In this document: positions 5,103 through 6,267 of the stretch, piece by piece | Layout of the letters: each line of letters opens with the position of its first letter | Position numbering within the stretch: the stretch's first letter is position 1 | DNA from: Prevotellaceae bacterium | Lineage (GTDB): Bacteria; Bacteroidota; Bacteroidia; Bacteroidales; Bacteroidaceae | DNA: 6,267 nt | Assembly: GCA_021204545.1 (NCBI GenBank) | Contig: JAJPZF010000213.1 | Location: forward strand, 1 to 6,267 | Direction of reading: 5' to 3' | Translations under genes and position numbers: made by a program | Notes under the pieces: generated by a model | Told to the model about the DNA's origin: nothing | Seen by the model: only the letters and a program-made list of their open reading frames with translations | Database searches by the model: none

Positions 5103-6267
5103 ATGACGAGCGAACTGTACATTAGCGCAAACCCCAAGCAGATATCCATTGCACTGACGGAGGACAAGAGGCTGGTGGAGTACCAGGAAGAGTGCCAAGC
5201 CGCCTCCTTCAACGTGGGCAACGTGTATCTGGCGAAGGTGAGGAAGCTGATGCCGGGGCTCAACGCCTGCTTCGTCAACGTGGGACACGAGAAGGACGCC
5301 TTCCTCCACTACCTCGACCTTAACCTCCAGTTCAACACCTACGCAAAGTACCTTAAGCAGGCGCTAAGCAACAGGAAGACGCTCTTCCCCATCGGCAAGG
5401 CGCACATAGAGCCTGAGCTGGAGAAGGACGGCAGCATACAGAACGTCCTGAAGCCGGGGCAGGAGCTGCTGGTGCAGATAATCAAGGAGCCTATCTCGAC
5501 GAAAGGCCCGAGGCTCAGCTGCGAGATATCCTTCCCGGGGCGGCTCATCGTGCTTGTGCCCTTCGGCGACAAGGTGTCAGTCTCCTCCAAGATAAAGACC
5601 CCGGCCGAGAGGGCAAGGCTAAAGCAGATAATAGAGAGCATAAAGCCCAAGAACTTCGGCGTGATAGTGCGAACGGTGGCCGAGGGCAAGCGAGTGGCGG
5701 AGCTGGACAACGAGATGAAGGTCCTGCTTGGCAGGTGGGAGGAGATGATGAACAAGGCACTCAAGGCCAAGGAGCTGCCCACGCTCATCTACGAGGAGAC
5801 AAGCCGGGCCGTGGGCATGCTAAGGGACTTGTTCAACCCCTCGTACGAGAACATCTACGTTGACAACCAGAGCATCTTCCACGAGGTGAAGGACTACGTA
5901 CACCTCATCGCACCCGAGAGGGCGGGCATCGTGAAGCAGTACAAAGGCAAGCTCCCCATCTTCGACAACTTCGACATCACACGCCAGATAAAGGCATCCT
6001 TCGGCAAGACCGTCACCTACAAGCACGGGGCTTACCTCATCATCGAGCACACGGAGGCGCTGCACGTGGTGGACGTGAACAGCGGCAACCGCTCCAAGGC
6101 GCTCGACGGGCAGGAGGCCAACGCGCTCGACGTCAACCTCGGGGCCGCCGACGAGCTTGCCCGCCAGCTGCGCCTAAGGGACATGGGCGGCATCATCGTG
6201 GTGGACTTCATCGACATGCACCTCGCCGAGGACAGGCAGAAGCTCTACGAGCGTATGTGCGAGAACA
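5103..6267 (+). CDS. rng: RNase E/G family endoribonuclease, N-terminal 388 codons; 3' end outside the window
   Basis: An Mg2+-dependent single-strand endoribonuclease that acts in rRNA maturation and mRNA turnover. The start MTSELYISANPKQISIAL is typical of Bacteroidota members. An S1 RNA-binding domain covers about 35-135 (NVGNVYLAKV, FVNVGHEKDAFLH), followed by the RNase H-like and 5'-sensor region. The DNase I-like catalytic subdomain shows VDVNSGN with Asp324 and VDFIDM with Asp368, aligning with the metal-binding Asp303 and Asp346 of E. coli RNase E, plus the conserved ARQLRLRDMGG. The frame is open to the last base; the zinc-link CPxC and the C-terminus lie beyond. Length of the family in this phylum (about 500-520) favours RNase G over RNase E, whose long scaffold tail cannot be checked here. 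The start has no Shine-Dalgarno sequence (CCTACACT before ATG). It follows the small ribosomal protein gene by 173 bases, most of it structured. Confidence 0.96.
   Translation, partial: MTSELYISANPKQISIALTEDKRLVEYQEECQAASFNVGNVYLAKVRKLMPGLNACFVNVGHEKDAFLHYLDLNLQFNTYAKYLKQALSNRKTLFPIGKAHIEPELEKDGSIQNVLKPGQELLVQIIKEPISTKGPRLSCEISFPGRLIVLVPFGDKVSVSSKIKTPAERARLKQIIESIKPKNFGVIVRTVAEGKRVAELDNEMKVLLGRWEEMMNKALKAKELPTLIYEETSRAVGMLRDLFNPSYENIYVDNQSIFHEVKDYVHLIAPERAGIVKQYKGKLPIFDNFDITRQIKASFGKTVTYKHGAYLIIEHTEALHVVDVNSGNRSKALDGQEANALDVNLGAADELARQLRLRDMGGIIVVDFIDMHLAEDRQKLYERMCEN

Overview
The window looks like a stretch of core chromosome from a fairly GC-rich member of the Bacteroidales (phylum Bacteroidota), possibly Prevotella-like. 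Four things point there: (i) a 29-residue, extremely basic small-subunit ribosomal protein of the AURKAIP1/COX24 type next to an RNase E/G gene; (ii) a protein joining HU-CCDC81-type domains, a membrane segment and a SPOR domain, an architecture I associate with Bacteroidota; (iii) promoter boxes matching the Bacteroidota -7 consensus TAnnTTTG together with starts that lack Shine-Dalgarno sequences; (iv) a lipoprotein with an acidic stretch straight after the lipid-bearing cysteine. ATA (Ile) and AGG (Arg) codons are frequent in the confident genes despite the GC richness. Species is not determinable by eye.

Layout. Positions 1-2399 (+): the 3' end of pepD (aminoacyl-histidine dipeptidase), a surface-type beta-helix lipoprotein whose start codon overlaps the pepD stop, and bcp (thiol peroxidase), probably one transcription unit. 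Positions 2400-2523: the space between convergent genes, holding three 18-base hairpins in a 24-base tandem period. Positions 2524-3075 (-): rfbC (dTDP-4-dehydrorhamnose 3,5-epimerase), alone in this window. Positions 3076-3127: a compact divergent promoter region. Positions 3128-4648 (+): the HU-CCDC81/SPOR membrane protein and a zinc-ribbon/FHA protein, 15 bases apart. Positions 4649-4839: intergenic, with two hairpins and a promoter. Positions 4840-4929 (+): the 29-residue ribosomal protein. Positions 4930-5102: a structured spacer with a long imperfect inverted repeat. Positions 5103-6267 (+): the first 388 codons of an RNase E/G family endoribonuclease, running off the window.

How they fit together. 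Most genes are housekeeping: peptide turnover, peroxide defence, rhamnose sugar-nucleotide synthesis, RNA processing and ribosome structure. The most distinctive coding module is the HU-CCDC81/SPOR plus zinc-ribbon/FHA pair, whose domains suggest a link between DNA or cytoplasmic partners and septal peptidoglycan; this is inferred from domains only. The most distinctive non-coding material is the set of palindromic elements at 2423-2488, 4705-4778 and 4946-5029. I see no insertion sequence, CRISPR array, tRNA or rRNA gene, and no defence or biosynthetic cluster that would count as a new system.
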